Shown: in pieces, positions 42,457 to 42,956 of the stretch
How positions within the stretch are numbered: the stretch's first letter is position 1
How the letters are laid out: each line of letters begins with the position of its first letter
Source of the DNA: Mycobacterium sp. PO1
Lineage (GTDB): Bacteria > Actinomycetota > Actinomycetes > Mycobacteriales > Mycobacteriaceae
Assembly (NCBI RefSeq): GCF_017312405.1
Contig: NZ_BLTG01000089.1
Span: 1 to 42,956 of the forward strand
Length of the DNA: 42,956 bases
Reading direction: 5' to 3'
The notes under the pieces: model-generated
Seen by the model: only the letters and a program-made list of their open reading frames with translations
Told to the model about the DNA's origin: nothing
The model's database searches: none
Position numbers and translations under genes: made by a program

Positions 42457-42942
42457 GTGAGCACCGGCGGCCTCGCCCTCGTCGCGCTGGCGATCGCCGT
42501 CGGCCTGGTCGGCATCATCGTGCCGATCCTGCCCGGCGGGCTGCTGGTGATCGCCGCCATCGGCGTGTGGGCGTTCGTCGAGGGCAACGCGATCGCGTGG
42601 GTGACCTTCTCCGTCGCGGCCGCGGTGTACCTCGCTGCCGAGGTCATCAAGTACACCTGGCCGGTCAAGCGGATGCGGCAGGCTCAGGTGCGCACGTCGG
42701 TACTGGTCGCCGGCGCGTTGGCCGGCATCGTCGGCTTCTTCGTGATTCCGGTGATCGGACTCGTGATCGGCTTCGTGGCCGGCGTGTTCCTCGCCGAGGT
42801 CGTGCTGCGCCCCGACCTGCCGAGGGCGTGGGCGTCCACCGTGCACGCGCTCAAGGGAGTGGCGCTGTCGGTCGGCGTCGAGCTGGCCGGCGCCCTGCTG
42901 GCGACGATGGCCTGGGTGATCGGCGTCGTGCTGACGGTCTGA
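42457..42942 (+). CDS. DUF456 family membrane protein
   Basis: The 161-aa protein has four or five membrane segments: about 6-36, 40-60, 78-100, 100-115 and 130-158. The Gly-rich helix GLVGIIVPILPGGLLVIAAIG and the GFFVIPVIGLVIGFVAGVFLAE block are the DUF456 signatures as I remember them. Function is unknown. The gene ends 14 bp before the window edge. Confidence 0.9.
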   Translation: MSTGGLALVALAIAVGLVGIIVPILPGGLLVIAAIGVWAFVEGNAIAWVTFSVAAAVYLAAEVIKYTWPVKRMRQAQVRTSVLVAGALAGIVGFFVIPVIGLVIGFVAGVFLAEVVLRPDLPRAWASTVHALKGVALSVGVELAGALLATMAWVIGVVLTV

Positions 42943-42956
42943 GAGCCCTATGTCAA

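Overview
The window is a high-GC chromosomal segment from a mycobacterium, most likely a fast-growing species (Mycolicibacterium type). The evidence is an ESX-1 type VII secretion gene set (mycP1, eccE1, espB, espL, espK), an MmpS/MmpL pair, a Mycobacterium-type SAM methyltransferase, and a gene order at 35.8-40.9 kb that matches my memory of M. tuberculosis Rv0144-Rv0149. Most genes have strong GC bias at the third codon position. No rRNA, tRNA, CRISPR array, insertion sequence or prophage was seen.

Layout. (1) 1-7165, minus strand: the distal end of an ESX-1 locus, transcribed mycP1 > eccE1 > espB > espL > a 370-aa membrane protein > espK, which runs off the left edge. The membrane-protein gene sits between espL and espK, which are adjacent in M. 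tuberculosis. It carries an exact tandem domain duplication, and the espK end is markedly poorer in GC. (2) 7379-8007: a VapBC-type toxin-antitoxin pair. (3) 8124-14016: a complete fructose phosphotransferase system, with fruR-fruK-fruA-ptsH on the minus strand and ptsI diverging from a shared palindromic promoter. (4) 14183-21217: two small genes, an FAD oxidoreductase, an alpha-beta barrel protein, a large LuxR-family ATPase regulator and a divergent DUF5995 gene. (5) 21344-24385: a CstA-type transporter, a 91-aa protein ending in Cys-Cys and an ArsA-family ATPase in one tight operon behind a consensus CRP site. This is the best candidate for an under-described system. (6) 24586-27236: pirin, nitroreductase and MarR, with an array of hairpin repeats between the convergent pirin and nitroreductase genes. 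(7) 27473-31229: an overlapping mmpS-mmpL-membrane-protein operon divergent from the MarR gene. (8) 31280-35643, minus: a metallo-beta-lactamase-fold hydrolase, then a TetR / membrane protein / FUSC transporter operon. (9) 35790-42942, plus: TetR, SAM methyltransferase, aldehyde dehydrogenase, SDR, quinone oxidoreductase, HAD hydrolase, a second methyltransferase and a DUF456 membrane protein.

Working together: the ESX-1 genes supply a membrane-complex subunit, the mycosin protease, the secreted EspB and its helpers. The PTS genes cover the phosphorelay EI > HPr > EIIABC(Fru) plus 1-phosphofructokinase and regulator. Several starts (vapB, ptsI, the methyltransferase at 41685, the DUF456 gene) have a TANNNT -10 element exactly 7 nt before the start codon and no Shine-Dalgarno sequence, the signature of leaderless mRNAs. 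All functions are read from sequence features and family knowledge; no database search was run.
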